A stretch of 64,000 bases of DNA from Candidatus Nitrotoga sp. LAW (lineage in GTDB: Bacteria > Pseudomonadota > Gammaproteobacteria > Burkholderiales > Gallionellaceae), in assembly GCA_003402315.1 (NCBI GenBank), contig QFXI01000016.1, forward strand, positions 62,001-126,000, read 5' to 3'. Both the position numbers and the translations under genes were made by a program. Positions within the stretch are counted from its first letter, which is position 1; each line of letters starts with the position of its first letter. The notes below the pieces were generated by a model. It had not been told where the DNA came from, made no database searches, and was given only the letters and a program-made list of their open reading frames with translations. This document shows, one piece after another, positions 35,801 to 44,341 of the stretch.

Positions 35801-36242
35801 AGCCCGCCCCGTCAAGCTATCGATCTATAATTCCAATACCCAAACCAATGCTGTGATAGATGTGGACAACGTGCGCTTGCAAGCGGCGAACGGGGACGAC
35901 CTGTTGACCAACGGGGCGTTTTCGCTGGGGTTGGATAGGTGGTTTTTTACTGTTGACAACGACAGGCCATGGCACATCTGGAGTCTGCCAATTCAAATCC
36001 AATTTGACCAAGGTTGGTTGGGTTTGGTCGCCCTGAGTCTTTTCGTCGCGCTCGGCTTGTGGCGCGCCGGTCGCGATGCCTGGCGCGGCAATGCGATGGC
36101 TGGTGCGATACTGGCGTCCAGCGTCGGCTTCCTTGTGATTGGAATTTTTGATAGCTTGGTGGATAGTCCACGCATCCTCATGCTGTTTTTATTGCTTATT
36201 TGGTTCTGCGGGCGAACCGGGATGAAATCCCCGGCCCTCTGA
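32856..36242 (+). CDS. VanZ domain / O-antigen ligase-like fusion membrane protein
   Basis: A 1128-residue polytopic protein. The N-terminal third has two VanZ-like units: first YTLFVIYGSLVPLDFHP, then VANGVLYIPVGFL and FSQLFFPPRTVSINDVAAEFIGSALGAF, with a second copy around YVAFSLFPYDFLV. A proline/threonine-rich linker (about 450-505) follows. The C-terminal half has about ten helices with a Wzy/WaaL-type motif (VMVTFSRIGYAAYGIAMAL and GMGIGRYPETHSW). A roughly 130-residue soluble domain (residues 900-1045) of galactose-binding/jelly-roll character (VIDVDNVRLQAANGDDLLTNGAFSLG) precedes the last helices. It probably acts in exopolysaccharide or O-antigen export or linkage at the inner membrane. 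An in-frame stop just upstream fixes the earliest start; no ribosome site is evident. No other polysaccharide gene is adjacent. Confidence 0.8.
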   Translation: MPDLHSTLKYPQQKSNGDLPSIPSAHFSILAFAVAYTLFVIYGSLVPLDFHPQTWDQAWETFQHIRLLNVGTQGRADWVANGVLYIPVGFLTATLFTRSKRHSTLVLAFIGSLLFSFTLAVAVEFSQLFFPPRTVSINDVAAEFIGSALGAFIAVRWPDQFRSFLSMLMGNPDRLVARILKTYAIGYVAFSLFPYDFLVSVPELKWKLDSSSWGWLIAMEPMRGNIALPLAKLFAETLAVIPLGLILCQLTTGQRSWSPTRLFIAGGSFGLIIEIAQFFIVSGISQGLSVLTRAAGIYLGALLWRHRTRLHLSRLASELRRFGLPVGILYLIALTAVNGWFEHRWISSDSAMNALNDIHFLPFYYHYYTTEQAALLSLASVCLMYGFIGILVWASWNPPALAMLLATLLAGFMETSKLFLENLHPDPTNIILAGFSAWATAKLANRLTSAPVTSAEVSKHNDSPVVVASNFPMPSRPYGSETEAARTREPAINKEPLDTTTSTVPLTLLKKPSWMDYAVLIAGLACVGWGVATFPNQSALIGLFFIGYSVLLWYRPQSLLIVVPAALALFDFAPWSGRFYFDEFDFLLLTSITIGYVRLPAAPRHSKRDLLFLCLAILLGLSYIIGTVRGLLPWQIPEINAFTNYYSPYNALRIAKGALWAFLLYGILRRLASNGQNIRSLFAQGMVVGLAGTIAVLIWERFTFPGLFNFTDVYRVTGSFSQMHTGGADIETFLTLSTPFLVVQLFEKRSWITRLVGIALLVGATYGVMVTFSRIGYAAYGIAMALSLLAAMATSGSQVRIWSFKRGMAAFALTALLLAVAVPIFKGPFTQARMSQAEADMGIRLAHWSSALQMRDPGWSTALLGMGIGRYPETHSWRSKESLAATYRLGSETGNIFLRLGMGSPLYIEQFVTIEPHSNYLLNLNARSDQPNTQITVSICEKWLLTSARCAFKLIDVTGNGQWQSLQANLQSDEVGGGSWYAARPVKLSIYNSNTQTNAVIDVDNVRLQAANGDDLLTNGAFSLGLDRWFFTVDNDRPWHIWSLPIQIQFDQGWLGLVALSLFVALGLWRAGRDAWRGNAMAGAILASSVGFLVIGIFDSLVDSPRILMLFLLLIWFCGRTGMKSPAL

Positions 36243-36338
36243 GAAAGCATGCTTCCCCCGCACTTCCCATAGTGGCTCAGTGGCCGATTTGAACCATGGT
36301 GAAACCTGTCCTACCGAAAATGCAGCATTGCGTCCTTA

Positions 36339-36773
36339 TTAGAACCCGCATGAAACTTGGCCTGAAAGCAAGGTCACATCCAAGGTGGGCGCGGAGCCAG
36401 TACCACAAAACGTGTATTGGGCACCACTCAAATGAATCTTATAGGAATACGCTCCCCCGGAACCGTAGTTATATGTGACCACGCTATTGCCGCCGTTTCC
36501 AGAGGTGCTCCACGTACCTACTTTTGCCGTCTTATCGATAGGATCAGTGGGTCCCTTCTTGTAATCGATAAGATTGCCCCCGGTTTGATGGTATTCCTGC
36601 CACTTCTGGCTTCCTGATATGGCGCACACTGTTTTACCAGAGATTGCGTTGGCAACAACATTAGGGTCTCCTCCAGTGTTTTTTAATTGGGTGCCGCCAC
36701 TACAGTCTATTGCCATCGCCTCCCCAGAAATCCCTACGAGTAAAATGATGCTTGTAACCATCAGATGCTTCAT
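36339..36773 (-). CDS. Hypothetical secreted protein
   Basis: A 144-residue protein with a Sec signal peptide (MKHLMVTSIILLVGISGEAMA, cleavage probably after AMA). The mature part is Gly/Ser/Thr-rich with four cysteines (IDCSGG, KTVCAIS, YTFCGTG, QVSCGF), which suggests two disulfides in a small beta-rich periplasmic or extracellular protein. AAAGGAGA precedes the ATG. No family recognised and no operon partner; the flanking gene on the left is convergent. Confidence 0.7.
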   Translation of the reverse strand: MKHLMVTSIILLVGISGEAMAIDCSGGTQLKNTGGDPNVVANAISGKTVCAISGSQKWQEYHQTGGNLIDYKKGPTDPIDKTAKVGTWSTSGNGGNSVVTYNYGSGGAYSYKIHLSGAQYTFCGTGSAPTLDVTLLSGQVSCGF

Positions 36774-37210
36774 AATCGATTCTCCTTTTGAGTAAGTTAA
36801 TGTTGGTATTAATTCGCTGCTTGAAAATAAGTTTTATTGGTTAGTCCATTTATGACCCAAATTTAGCGCTTAAGATGTACTTTTTGACTCCACAATCCCA
36901 AGGATTCACAGAGTACATCTAGGAAACACAGCCAATTTGCAATAAAAACCGGGAATCAGACACTATAAAGTACGCCATTTCTGGCGCAGACGTCGCCACT
37001 CTATAATGGGAAAAACACGCATAGCTACCGCTCGATTCTGTCAACAGCGTAACATAGAGCAGGCTATCAGTGGCAAGAAAGTGGTCGATTCACACTATCC
37101 AATTCGATACAATCAAACAAATCGATAACACGTAAAATATATCTGTTAATCGTACTGATTTTGGCTTTGGCATTAAGGGAACTTTAGATAAAGGACTGGA
37201 AGATGACAAA
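36774..37210. other. Intergenic region before the NarX-like kinase
   Basis: About 437 bases between divergent genes with no supported gene. It presumably holds both promoters; a TATAAT lies near 37010 without a good -35. Confidence 0.45.
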
Positions 37211-38773
37211 ATGAAATTGTTGCACGAATTGCAGGTGCGCCAACTTGAGTTAGAAGCACAAAATCGCAAACTAAGGGAAGTACAACGGATATTAGAAGAA
37301 ACCCGCGATCGGTATGCTAATCTTTATGACGGTGCTCCCGTAGGTTATCTAACTTTGGATGAAGCCGGATGCATTCAAGAAATCAATCTAACTGGAGCCA
37401 CCATGCTGTGTGGGACACGTGAAAATATCGTGGGTACACCTTTGGTAACCCATGTTATCGAAGGTGATATTCACGCATTTTTGCACCACCTGCAGCAAAC
37501 TTTCAATTCTTCCGGCAATGTTGTTACCGAATTGAGAATGATGACCCGGACGGATGAGCCGAATTGTGTCCGCCTAGAAAGTGCAGCTATGCTGAATTGT
37601 GTCCGCCTAGAAAGTGCAGCTATAGGGAATGGGATACGTGCGTGCCGTACGGTAATGACCAATATTACTGAACAAAAACGTATTACATTGGCACTACAAC
37701 AAAAACGAACTGAGCAAGATGCCTTGTTGAATGCGATACCGGCCATCGTGTTCTACAAAGATCTGGACTTGCGTTATATGGCAGTTAGTCAGATGTTTGC
37801 TGATCTTCTCGGTCGTTCGTTAGGAAATGTGCTCGGTAAAACTGATTTTGAGCTACTGCCACGCGAGCTAGCTGAGGATTTTCAGCGCATAAACCGTGAA
37901 GTGCTGGAATTAGGCAAAACAAAAGCGGGTGTAGAAAGCAGGCTTACCGATGCAAACGGCAATATCGTTTATTTGTCTACAGTGCTCGCCCCTTTTAATA
38001 ATACGGAAGGTAATATCACCGGGCTATTAGGAGTCGGCATCGACATTACTCCACTTAAAAAGGCAGCAGATGTCAATTTGGAATTGTTGCTGCAAAACCG
38101 TGCCCTTACGCAAAACCTGTACAGCATTCAGGAAACTGAACGTTGCCATCTGGCCCGTGAATTGCATGATGAATTAGGCCAATGGCTTACCGCCATCCAT
38201 GCGGAAGCCCAGGCGATTTTATGTCTGCCTGTCGAAGAACCTACAGTCCGGGCAAGCGTACAAGCCATTAGCGAAAGCGCCACGGAAATGCATGAAGTAA
38301 TCCGTGGAATGTTGCGCCACTTGCGCCCGGCGCTATTGGATGAACTTGGACTGGCGGATAGTCTGCGTGAGCTAACCAATAAATGGTGTTTACATAATCC
38401 AAACATAATCTTCGAGTTTGCGCTTGAAGGTAATTTGAATGGTTTGAGGGAGAACATTAATGTTACCGTATACCGCATTATTCAAGAGGCACTCACCAAT
38501 ATTTGTAACCACGCCCTAGCCAAGCATGTTTCAGTGTGCTTGAGCCGTGAACCAGGTGAAACGCCCGATGATGGGGCAGTGTTTCTAAGGATAACGGATG
38601 ACGGCAAAGGCTTTGACCCAAACCAGGCATTCAATGGATTCGGCCTATTAGGTATTCGTGAGCGGGCAATTGCAGCGGGGGGCGTATTTTCCTCATTTAG
38701 CGCTCCGGGTCGTGGTGTACGCATCGATGTTCGATTGCCGCTTAAACATCAGTTAGAAAGAAGAAAGCGATGA
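37211..38773 (+). CDS. PAS-domain sensor histidine kinase (NarX/HisKA_3 type)
   Basis: A 520-residue soluble kinase. A coiled N-terminus (ELQVRQLELEAQNRKLREVQRILEE) is followed by two PAS domains, near 40-155 and 165-280. The HisKA_3 dimerisation segment has phospho-His319 (HLARELHDELGQWLTAI), and HATPase_c has ITDDGKGFD and GFGLLGIRERA. There is no membrane segment, so it senses a cytosolic or diffusible signal. An exact 33-bp tandem duplication inside the first PAS domain adds 11 residues (NCVRLESAA twice). It overlaps the downstream NarL-type regulator by ATGA, making a two-component operon. The start has only a weak site (GGAAG). Confidence 0.9.
   Translation: MKLLHELQVRQLELEAQNRKLREVQRILEETRDRYANLYDGAPVGYLTLDEAGCIQEINLTGATMLCGTRENIVGTPLVTHVIEGDIHAFLHHLQQTFNSSGNVVTELRMMTRTDEPNCVRLESAAMLNCVRLESAAIGNGIRACRTVMTNITEQKRITLALQQKRTEQDALLNAIPAIVFYKDLDLRYMAVSQMFADLLGRSLGNVLGKTDFELLPRELAEDFQRINREVLELGKTKAGVESRLTDANGNIVYLSTVLAPFNNTEGNITGLLGVGIDITPLKKAADVNLELLLQNRALTQNLYSIQETERCHLARELHDELGQWLTAIHAEAQAILCLPVEEPTVRASVQAISESATEMHEVIRGMLRHLRPALLDELGLADSLRELTNKWCLHNPNIIFEFALEGNLNGLRENINVTVYRIIQEALTNICNHALAKHVSVCLSREPGETPDDGAVFLRITDDGKGFDPNQAFNGFGLLGIRERAIAAGGVFSSFSAPGRGVRIDVRLPLKHQLERRKR
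37561..37623 (+). repeat. 33-bp in-frame tandem duplication within the kinase gene
   Basis: The 30-base block at 37561-37590 recurs exactly at 37594-37623, a period of 33 bases. In protein it reads NCVRLESAAM then LNCVRLESAAI. It lies in the first PAS domain and keeps the frame. Two copies are identical over 30 bases, suggesting recent slippage. Confidence 0.9.
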
Positions 38774-39432
38774 ACCTGAGTACTACCGTCCAGCCGATTA
38801 CAGTATTGTTGATAGACGATCACCCCGTAGTTCGCGACGGTTTTCGCCGTTTGCTTGAAAGTACAGATGACATTCGGGTAGTGGCTGAAGCCGATAATGG
38901 TGAAGCGGGCTATATTCTTTACCGGGAGGTAAAACCTAATGTAGTGGTGCTTGATCTTAATATGCCAGGTAGCGGTGGCCTGGAAACAGTTCGTCGCATC
39001 AGGGCGTATGATCCGGTTGCGCGCATTCTGGTATTCAGTATGCATTGTAATGAAACTATGGTGCAGCGCGTCTTGGAGATGGGCGCAACGGGTTATCTAA
39101 CTAAACAAAGCGGTCTCAAACAAATGGCGCATGCTGTACGCCAAGTCAAATTGGGAAAAACATACGTCGATCCAGAACATATTTCGGACATGGTTATTGA
39201 CAGACAGCTGTTTCACGCGGCCCTAGATCCAATAAACGCGCTTTCTAAACGTGAATTCCAGTTATTTAAATTGATGGCAGAAGGCAATTCAATACTTGAA
39301 ATTGCTGAAAATCTTTGCATTAGTCCTAAAACTGTTGGTGTCCATCACACCAGCATAATGAGAAAACTTAAATTGCAGAACACAGCCCAGCTTGTTCGCT
39401 TGGCTATTCTTTGTGACGTTATCCAATTGTAG
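38770..39432 (+). CDS. NarL/FixJ-family response regulator
   Basis: A 220-residue protein with a receiver domain (IDDHPVVRDGFRRLL; phosphoacceptor Asp62 in VVLDLNMPGSGG; Lys in GYLTKQSG). A C-terminal LuxR-type helix-turn-helix follows (LSKREFQLFKLMAEGNSILEIAENLCISPKTVGVHHTSIMRKL). It is the DNA-binding partner of the kinase whose stop codon overlaps its start. Its target genes are unknown; the nearest downstream genes begin 350 bp away and encode envelope stress functions, which might be targets. Confidence 0.93.
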   Translation: MNLSTTVQPITVLLIDDHPVVRDGFRRLLESTDDIRVVAEADNGEAGYILYREVKPNVVVLDLNMPGSGGLETVRRIRAYDPVARILVFSMHCNETMVQRVLEMGATGYLTKQSGLKQMAHAVRQVKLGKTYVDPEHISDMVIDRQLFHAALDPINALSKREFQLFKLMAEGNSILEIAENLCISPKTVGVHHTSIMRKLKLQNTAQLVRLAILCDVIQL

Positions 39433-39781
39433 GCACTTCTTATCTATATCATATTGATATAGTAATAACTAATTAAGTTCTAATGTTCGACTAAATTTCA
39501 CTTTCCAAGATATTGCTTTAGGCAAAATTAAGCAATTTGCTTATTCACTTACCTTGAATGCCACATTAACATCCCCCTTTGTTATCAAATTTAAATATTG
39601 CATATTATCCAATACCTTAATAATCATATTTAAAATATTGATTTTTATGTTAAATGTAAAAGTAAGTGGGTTGCGTATTCATGCCAAGGGATTTAAGTTA
39701 TTTAAAAATTATTACGACTATATTATGTGTTTTAGTAAATGTGAAGTGAAAGTGGGGTAATCAACCATAGGAGAAATTATT
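39433..39781. other. AT-rich intergenic region
   Basis: About 350 bases, very AT-rich. A 68-codon frame (39554-39760) is low-complexity, has no ribosome site and is not accepted as a gene. The stretch probably carries the promoter of the next two genes. Confidence 0.45.
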
Positions 39782-40285
39782 ATGAGCAATGCAACCATTC
39801 CTACCGGTTTTAATCCTGAGCGAAGTGAACATATGTTGCAAGAGTACGTGCACGATGCTTATAAATTAAAGGGAAAGCTGCAAGAACCAACTGTGTGCCC
39901 ACAATGTAATGCGGTATTTCATGAAGGACGTTGGCAGTGGCGCCAAGTTCCGGCAGAGGCGCACCGGGAAATCTGTCCTGCCTGCCATCGTATACACGAC
40001 CACTATCCTGCCGGCTTCCTTGCTTTGCAGGGTGAATTTTTTGCCACGCATAGCAAAGAAATTATGAATCTCGTGCATAACGTAGAAAAACGTGAACGGG
40101 CAGAGCACCCGCTTAAACGCATCATGGATGTGGAAGATAAAAAAGATGGCGGGCTATTGATAACAACAACTGATCCACATCTTGCTCGCGGTATAGGTGA
40201 AGCGTTGCACCATGCCTATCAGGGGGAACTGAAGTTTCACTATAATAAAGAAGAAAATTTGTTACGCGTAAGCTGGACGCACTAA
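39782..40285 (+). CDS. BCAM0308-like zinc-ribbon protein
   Basis: A 167-residue protein with a four-cysteine zinc ribbon (VCPQCNAVFHEGRWQW and ICPACHRIHDHYPAG). An alpha/beta domain ending in LHHAYQGELKFHYNKEENLLRVSW follows. It resembles bacterial proteins annotated as the BCAM0308 family, distantly like the archaeal/eukaryotic ribosome-export factor NMD3; the function is not established. AGGAGA stands before the ATG. It ends 10 bp before the DegP-like protease gene, so the two are likely co-transcribed, perhaps in a protein-quality response. Confidence 0.75.
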   Translation: MSNATIPTGFNPERSEHMLQEYVHDAYKLKGKLQEPTVCPQCNAVFHEGRWQWRQVPAEAHREICPACHRIHDHYPAGFLALQGEFFATHSKEIMNLVHNVEKRERAEHPLKRIMDVEDKKDGGLLITTTDPHLARGIGEALHHAYQGELKFHYNKEENLLRVSWTH

Positions 40286-40295
40286 TGGAAAATTT

Positions 40296-41753
40296 ATGAT
40301 GCGCACTATGAGAAAACCTGTACTCACAGTCGTTATATTGATTACCTTGTTTGCATTAAATAGCTGCGGAAAAAAACAACAATCCTCCCCTCCAGTGACG
40401 ACTAGTGGCGCTGTAAGCGCCGCATCGGCGGTTGTTGCGCTCCCGAATTTTACAGTTTTGGTCAAGAAAGAAGGGCCTGCTGTTGTCAACATTAGCACCA
40501 CACAGAAAATTCGCGGGGAACATCTTCCATTCCCGGCTTTTCCTGGTACCAAACAAGATGACCCATTCTATGAGTTTTTTCGCCGATTTGGGCCTGGCGA
40601 GGTGCTCCCACATGAATTCCGCAGTCAGTCACTCGGTTCCGGTTTCATTATTAGCCAGGACGGCTATATTCTTACCAACGCTCATGTCATCGATAATGCG
40701 GATGAAGTGACGGTGCGACTGACTGACAAACGGGAGTTCAAAGCGAAGGTAATAGGTGCCGACAAGCGCAGCGATATTGCACTATTGAAAATTTCAGCTA
40801 AGGATCTTCCTGTTGCGAGTATTGGCGACACCTCAAAGCTTGAGGCTGGCGAATGGGTTGTTGCAATTGGATCGCCATTCGGCTTCACCAACTCGGTTTC
40901 TCAAGGTATTGTAAGTGCCATGGGACGCAGCTTGCCCGGCGAAAATACCACGCCCTTTATTCAAACTGATGTTCCAATCAACCCAGGGAATTCTGGAGGG
41001 CCGTTGTTCAATTTAAAGGGTGAAGTTATCGGTATCAATTCGCAGATTTATAGCCGTAGCGGAGGCTATATGGGTTTGTCCTTTGCGATCCCGATCGACC
41101 TCGCAATAAAGGTAAAGAACGAGCTATTGAAGCATGGCACTGTCAAACGTGGCTGGCTTGGTGTGACGATTCAAGACGTAAGCCCTGAACATGCCAGATC
41201 ATTTGGGCTGACAAAGGCAAGTGGTGCGCTGATTACTACGGTAGGAAAGGATACACCAGCAGCACGGGGCAACCTTGAGATCGGGGATATTATTTTAAAG
41301 TTTAATGGTAAAGAACTGATGGATGCAAATGATTTAGCTCGTATAGTTTCTGATGCTACGCCTGGATCAATTGCACGACTCAGCGTATGGCGTCGGGGGG
41401 CAGCAAAAGAAGTGATCGTCACCCTTGGAGATATGGAAACTGACCTTAAAACACTCAAACCGAGACCGATGGATAAAGAAATGACACTGGACACAATTGG
41501 CTTGACTATGCATGAGCTGAATCCTGTTGAGCAGAAGATGCTGCGCACAGACGGCTATGTAGTAGTTGATGCGGTTGACGGTATTGCGGCAGAGTCAGGC
41601 ATTCAACCAAGGGACATTATCATAGCCATTAATAGCCAGCGCATCTCCAGCATTAAGCAGTTCCGTACTGTGATGGCTGAAGTGGGCATGCATGCCGCTT
41701 TGCTCGTGCAGCGTGAAGGCAATATGATTTTTATTCCATTGATAAGTAAATAA
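40296..41753 (+). CDS. Periplasmic Do-family serine endoprotease (DegP/MucD-like)
   Basis: A 485-residue HtrA protease. The hydrophobic N-terminus ends in ALNSCGKK, with Cys24 a possible but non-canonical lipobox, so it may be a lipoprotein or simply exported. The catalytic triad is His130 (LTNAHVID), Asp160 (KRSDIALLKI) and Ser233 (INPGNSGGPLF). Two PDZ domains follow (GWLGVTIQDVSPEHA and the C-terminal VDAVDGIAAESGIQPRDIIIAIN). It degrades or refolds misfolded envelope proteins. Downstream of the zinc-ribbon gene, spacing 10 bp. Confidence 0.93.
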   Translation: MMRTMRKPVLTVVILITLFALNSCGKKQQSSPPVTTSGAVSAASAVVALPNFTVLVKKEGPAVVNISTTQKIRGEHLPFPAFPGTKQDDPFYEFFRRFGPGEVLPHEFRSQSLGSGFIISQDGYILTNAHVIDNADEVTVRLTDKREFKAKVIGADKRSDIALLKISAKDLPVASIGDTSKLEAGEWVVAIGSPFGFTNSVSQGIVSAMGRSLPGENTTPFIQTDVPINPGNSGGPLFNLKGEVIGINSQIYSRSGGYMGLSFAIPIDLAIKVKNELLKHGTVKRGWLGVTIQDVSPEHARSFGLTKASGALITTVGKDTPAARGNLEIGDIILKFNGKELMDANDLARIVSDATPGSIARLSVWRRGAAKEVIVTLGDMETDLKTLKPRPMDKEMTLDTIGLTMHELNPVEQKMLRTDGYVVVDAVDGIAAESGIQPRDIIIAINSQRISSIKQFRTVMAEVGMHAALLVQREGNMIFIPLISK

Positions 41754-41955
41754 CAAATAGCGGAGTAACTATCTGGATTTTGTGTAAACCGAATAGATAT
41801 TTGATGGACAACTACATAAATAACTGAATTGGCTTAAGGGAGTAAGTCGCTCTGTGGTGGGCCGCCAAATTCAAACTGCGTATTCGGCAGAAAGGGACGG
41901 CCGCGGAAAAGCAGAAGCAACTCGGCTTACGCAAAGCCCATTTTAAAATTTACGC

Positions 41956-42480
41956 TTATTTGAAAATGTTTATAATTCCTTCAGCGAACCCTAGTCCCAT
42001 ATTAATATTAGACGTTCCGACTGCGCTGCCCGATCCACTTATTCCCTTGAAGCGACCCGTTCCTCCGGTAATTTGGTAAGTGAAATTTTCATACCTATAG
42101 ATTGGTGGATTCTCCGGAATAAAGGAAACTGAATAATGGGCCATGATGTTGTTGCCATTACCAGCAGTAAGCGTCAAATTTCCTTCTGCCCTAAAACTAA
42201 CAGCATCCACCGGCGTAATGCAATCGTCGGCTGTCAGAGTAAGCACACCTAAACTTTCGCTTTTTCCGTTGGCAGTAATCGAGCCAGTCCCTATCCCAGT
42301 AATATTGCCACCGAAATAAGAAGGAGCACACTCCGCTTTTGGGCCTGTTACTTCGTACGTTCCCAAGGCAAATTCTATCGTTGCTTGTTTTTCATTAGTA
42401 CCAGCAAGCGCACTTAAGGGAGAAATAATTGCAGCAAATAGCAGTGCAAATACTTGTAATTTAAAATTTTTTACAATCAT
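41956..42480 (-). CDS. Hypothetical secreted beta-barrel-like protein
   Basis: A 174-residue protein with a clear signal peptide (VFALLFAAIISPLSALA, cleavage after ALA). The mature part is rich in Gly, Thr, Ser and Ile with a late GGTGRFKGISGSGSAVG motif. That motif recalls small eight-stranded barrels of the allene-oxide-cyclase/dirigent kind, in which a GGTG(R/D)F..A.G.G loop is common. This is structural resemblance only; the function is unknown. Two cysteines (AECAP, DDCIT) may pair. AGGAAT precedes the ATG. Single gene. Confidence 0.65.
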   Translation of the reverse strand: MIVKNFKLQVFALLFAAIISPLSALAGTNEKQATIEFALGTYEVTGPKAECAPSYFGGNITGIGTGSITANGKSESLGVLTLTADDCITPVDAVSFRAEGNLTLTAGNGNNIMAHYSVSFIPENPPIYRYENFTYQITGGTGRFKGISGSGSAVGTSNINMGLGFAEGIINIFK

Positions 42481-42732
42481 GGATATTCCTTTATTTTATT
42501 GTTGGTTAGTAGGCTATCGAGTAGCTTGAGAAGGATCCTGTATTTCGATCGGTGGAACATTGATTAAAAATTAGGTTTTCATGGAAGGGTTTATATCATA
42601 TGACAGTGATCCTTTAAGTAGGTTTAGGTTTAGAAGGCGTCCATAGATACGACGCACTGAATCATCACCATATTTATAATAATGATTTTCTTTATTATAG
42701 AGAGGAGCCTGTCTAGTAGCGAACTTATAAAT

Positions 42733-43254
42733 TCAGCTTGCTATTGCCTTCCATGCCCTCAATTTCTCATCAAATGAAGTTGCAGCATTCGCTGGACTTG
42801 TTGAAGGCAGGCGAACATATTCGATATCTGAGGAATTTTGAAGAAAAGGTTGCACCAGTTTCATATACAGACTTTCCGCCTTGGCTCCGTTAAAACACAC
42901 CCTATGAATATACGGGTGACTTTTAAAAAAGCTGGCAAAATCGTTTAGTATGATTGTGTCATGGTCTATATCAGAATCGAGACTACTCTCCCGCCTGCAT
43001 GACTTCAAAACGTCCCAAAGTGCAATTCTTGCCGCAACAATTGATGATGTTCTGGCTTCATAAGAATTTACGGCTTTGACGCCAAGAATTTCGCTAATAA
43101 TCTTCCAGAATACGTTTCGTGGATGTGCGTAATACTGCTGTGCTTGCAAGGAGGCCTTGCCTGGCATCGTGCCAAGGATAAGGACGCTTGAATTATGTCT
43201 TTCGATTGGTGGGAAGCTATGAATATGAACTATCGGAGGACTTTCAATAATCAT
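42733..43254 (-). CDS. DNA-deoxyinosine (hypoxanthine) glycosylase
   Basis: A 173-residue enzyme of the uracil-DNA-glycosylase superfamily. It has the family-6 (HDG) signature LILGTMPGKASLQAQQYYAHPRNVFWKI, where the Asn of HPRNVFW is the key residue, and the C-terminal loop LPSTSPANA. It excises hypoxanthine from deaminated adenine in DNA. The protein starts MIIESPPIVHIHSFPPIE; no ribosome site is evident, so the start could be a few codons later. It stands alone between the secreted protein and the AIM24-like gene. Confidence 0.85.
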   Translation of the reverse strand: MIIESPPIVHIHSFPPIERHNSSVLILGTMPGKASLQAQQYYAHPRNVFWKIISEILGVKAVNSYEARTSSIVAARIALWDVLKSCRRESSLDSDIDHDTIILNDFASFFKSHPYIHRVCFNGAKAESLYMKLVQPFLQNSSDIEYVRLPSTSPANAATSFDEKLRAWKAIAS

Positions 43255-43420
43255 TGGGTTGTTTGAAATTTTTTTATTTTTATAAACATTAACATGGAGT
43301 TATAAATTTACGGGAGAGGATTGCGCTAATTCGAGGAAAAACAAGAGAATTTCTTAAAATTTTTAAGATAGTCCTAACATTTTTCTAATTTCAATACTGT
43401 AAATATAATATAAATATATT

Positions 43421-43438
43421 TTCTATGTAAACATAGAA
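43421..43438. promoter_or_regulatory. Perfect palindrome upstream of the AIM24-like gene
   Basis: TTCTATG and CATAGAA form a perfect 7-bp inverted repeat around TAAA, 60 bases before the start at 43498, in an AT-rich promoter region. It could be an operator; no known factor is assigned. Confidence 0.4.
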
Positions 43439-43497
43439 TGGGCTGTTGTCGCGGAAAGCAGCACGGCTTATAAATCAACAAATTTAAGGAGTATCAC

Positions 43498-44313
43498 ATG
43501 GCAATGGATGTTATTGACTACAAAATTTACGGATCAGAAATGCAGTTCGTAGAGATCGAACTTGATCCTGAGGAATCTGCTGTAGGCGAAGCCAGTTCCA
43601 TGATGTACATGGAAGATGGCATTGATATGGACACAATATTTGGTGATGGCTCGGCGCAACAATCCGGTATTTTTGGCAAACTGCTGGGGGCTGGTAAGCG
43701 CGTGCTTACAGGTGAATCCCTGTTCACCACCGTCTATACAAACAAAGGTTCCGGAAAAAAGAAAGTTGCGTTCGGCGCCCCCCACCCAGGAAAATTGTTA
43801 CCGATGAACTTGTCTGAACTCGGCGGCTCCCTTATTTGTCAGAAAGACGCCTTTCTATGCGCCGCCAAAGGGGTTTCGCTGTCGATCGCATTCCAGAAAA
43901 AAATTGGTACCGGATTTTTTGGTGGCGAAGGCTTTATTATGCAAAAGCTGGAAGGTGATGGTTTGGCATTTATTCACGCCGGTGGGACTATGATGAAACG
44001 CGTTCTGGCACCGGGTGAAACGCTACGCGTTGATACAGGCTGCCTGGTGGCAATGCAGCCTACAGTAGACTACGATATTCAATATGTAGGCAAGATCAAA
44101 ACTGCCTTATTTGGCGGAGAAGGCCTATTTTTCGCTGTTTTACGTGGGCCAGGTATGGTAATCATCCAATCCTTACCGTTCAATCGGCTGGCCTCGCGTA
44201 TTTTTGCCGCAGCACCAAAAAGTAGTGGTGTAGCTAGCGCATTTGGCTTAGGTAGCGGCGGTGGGCGCGAAGAAGGCGGCATCTTGGGGGGAATATTTAA
44301 TGGCGATGACTAA
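43498..44313 (+). CDS. TIGR00266/AIM24 family protein
   Basis: A 271-residue beta-rich protein of the AIM24 family. It has repeated [27 protein letters not shown] and [27 protein letters not shown] blocks and a glycine-rich C-terminal tail ([22 protein letters not shown]) typical of TIGR00266 members. The molecular role is unknown; relatives associate with membranes. AAGGAG stands at good distance before the ATG. The following M48 protease gene starts 28 bp downstream, suggesting an operon. Confidence 0.9.
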   Translation: MAMDVIDYKIYGSEMQFVEIELDPEESAVGEASSMMYMEDGIDMDTIFGDGSAQQSGIFGKLLGAGKRVLTGESLFTTVYTNKGSGKKKVAFGAPHPGKLLPMNLSELGGSLICQKDAFLCAAKGVSLSIAFQKKIGTGFFGGEGFIMQKLEGDGLAFIHAGGTMMKRVLAPGETLRVDTGCLVAMQPTVDYDIQYVGKIKTALFGGEGLFFAVLRGPGMVIIQSLPFNRLASRIFAAAPKSSGVASAFGLGSGGGREEGGILGGIFNGDD

Positions 44314-44341
44314 ACGATAAATTCAACTATCCCAACTCAAC

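Noticed and set aside
39554-39760. 68-codon frame in the AT-rich gap
   Set aside because: Low-complexity Ile/Lys/Phe run without ribosome site.
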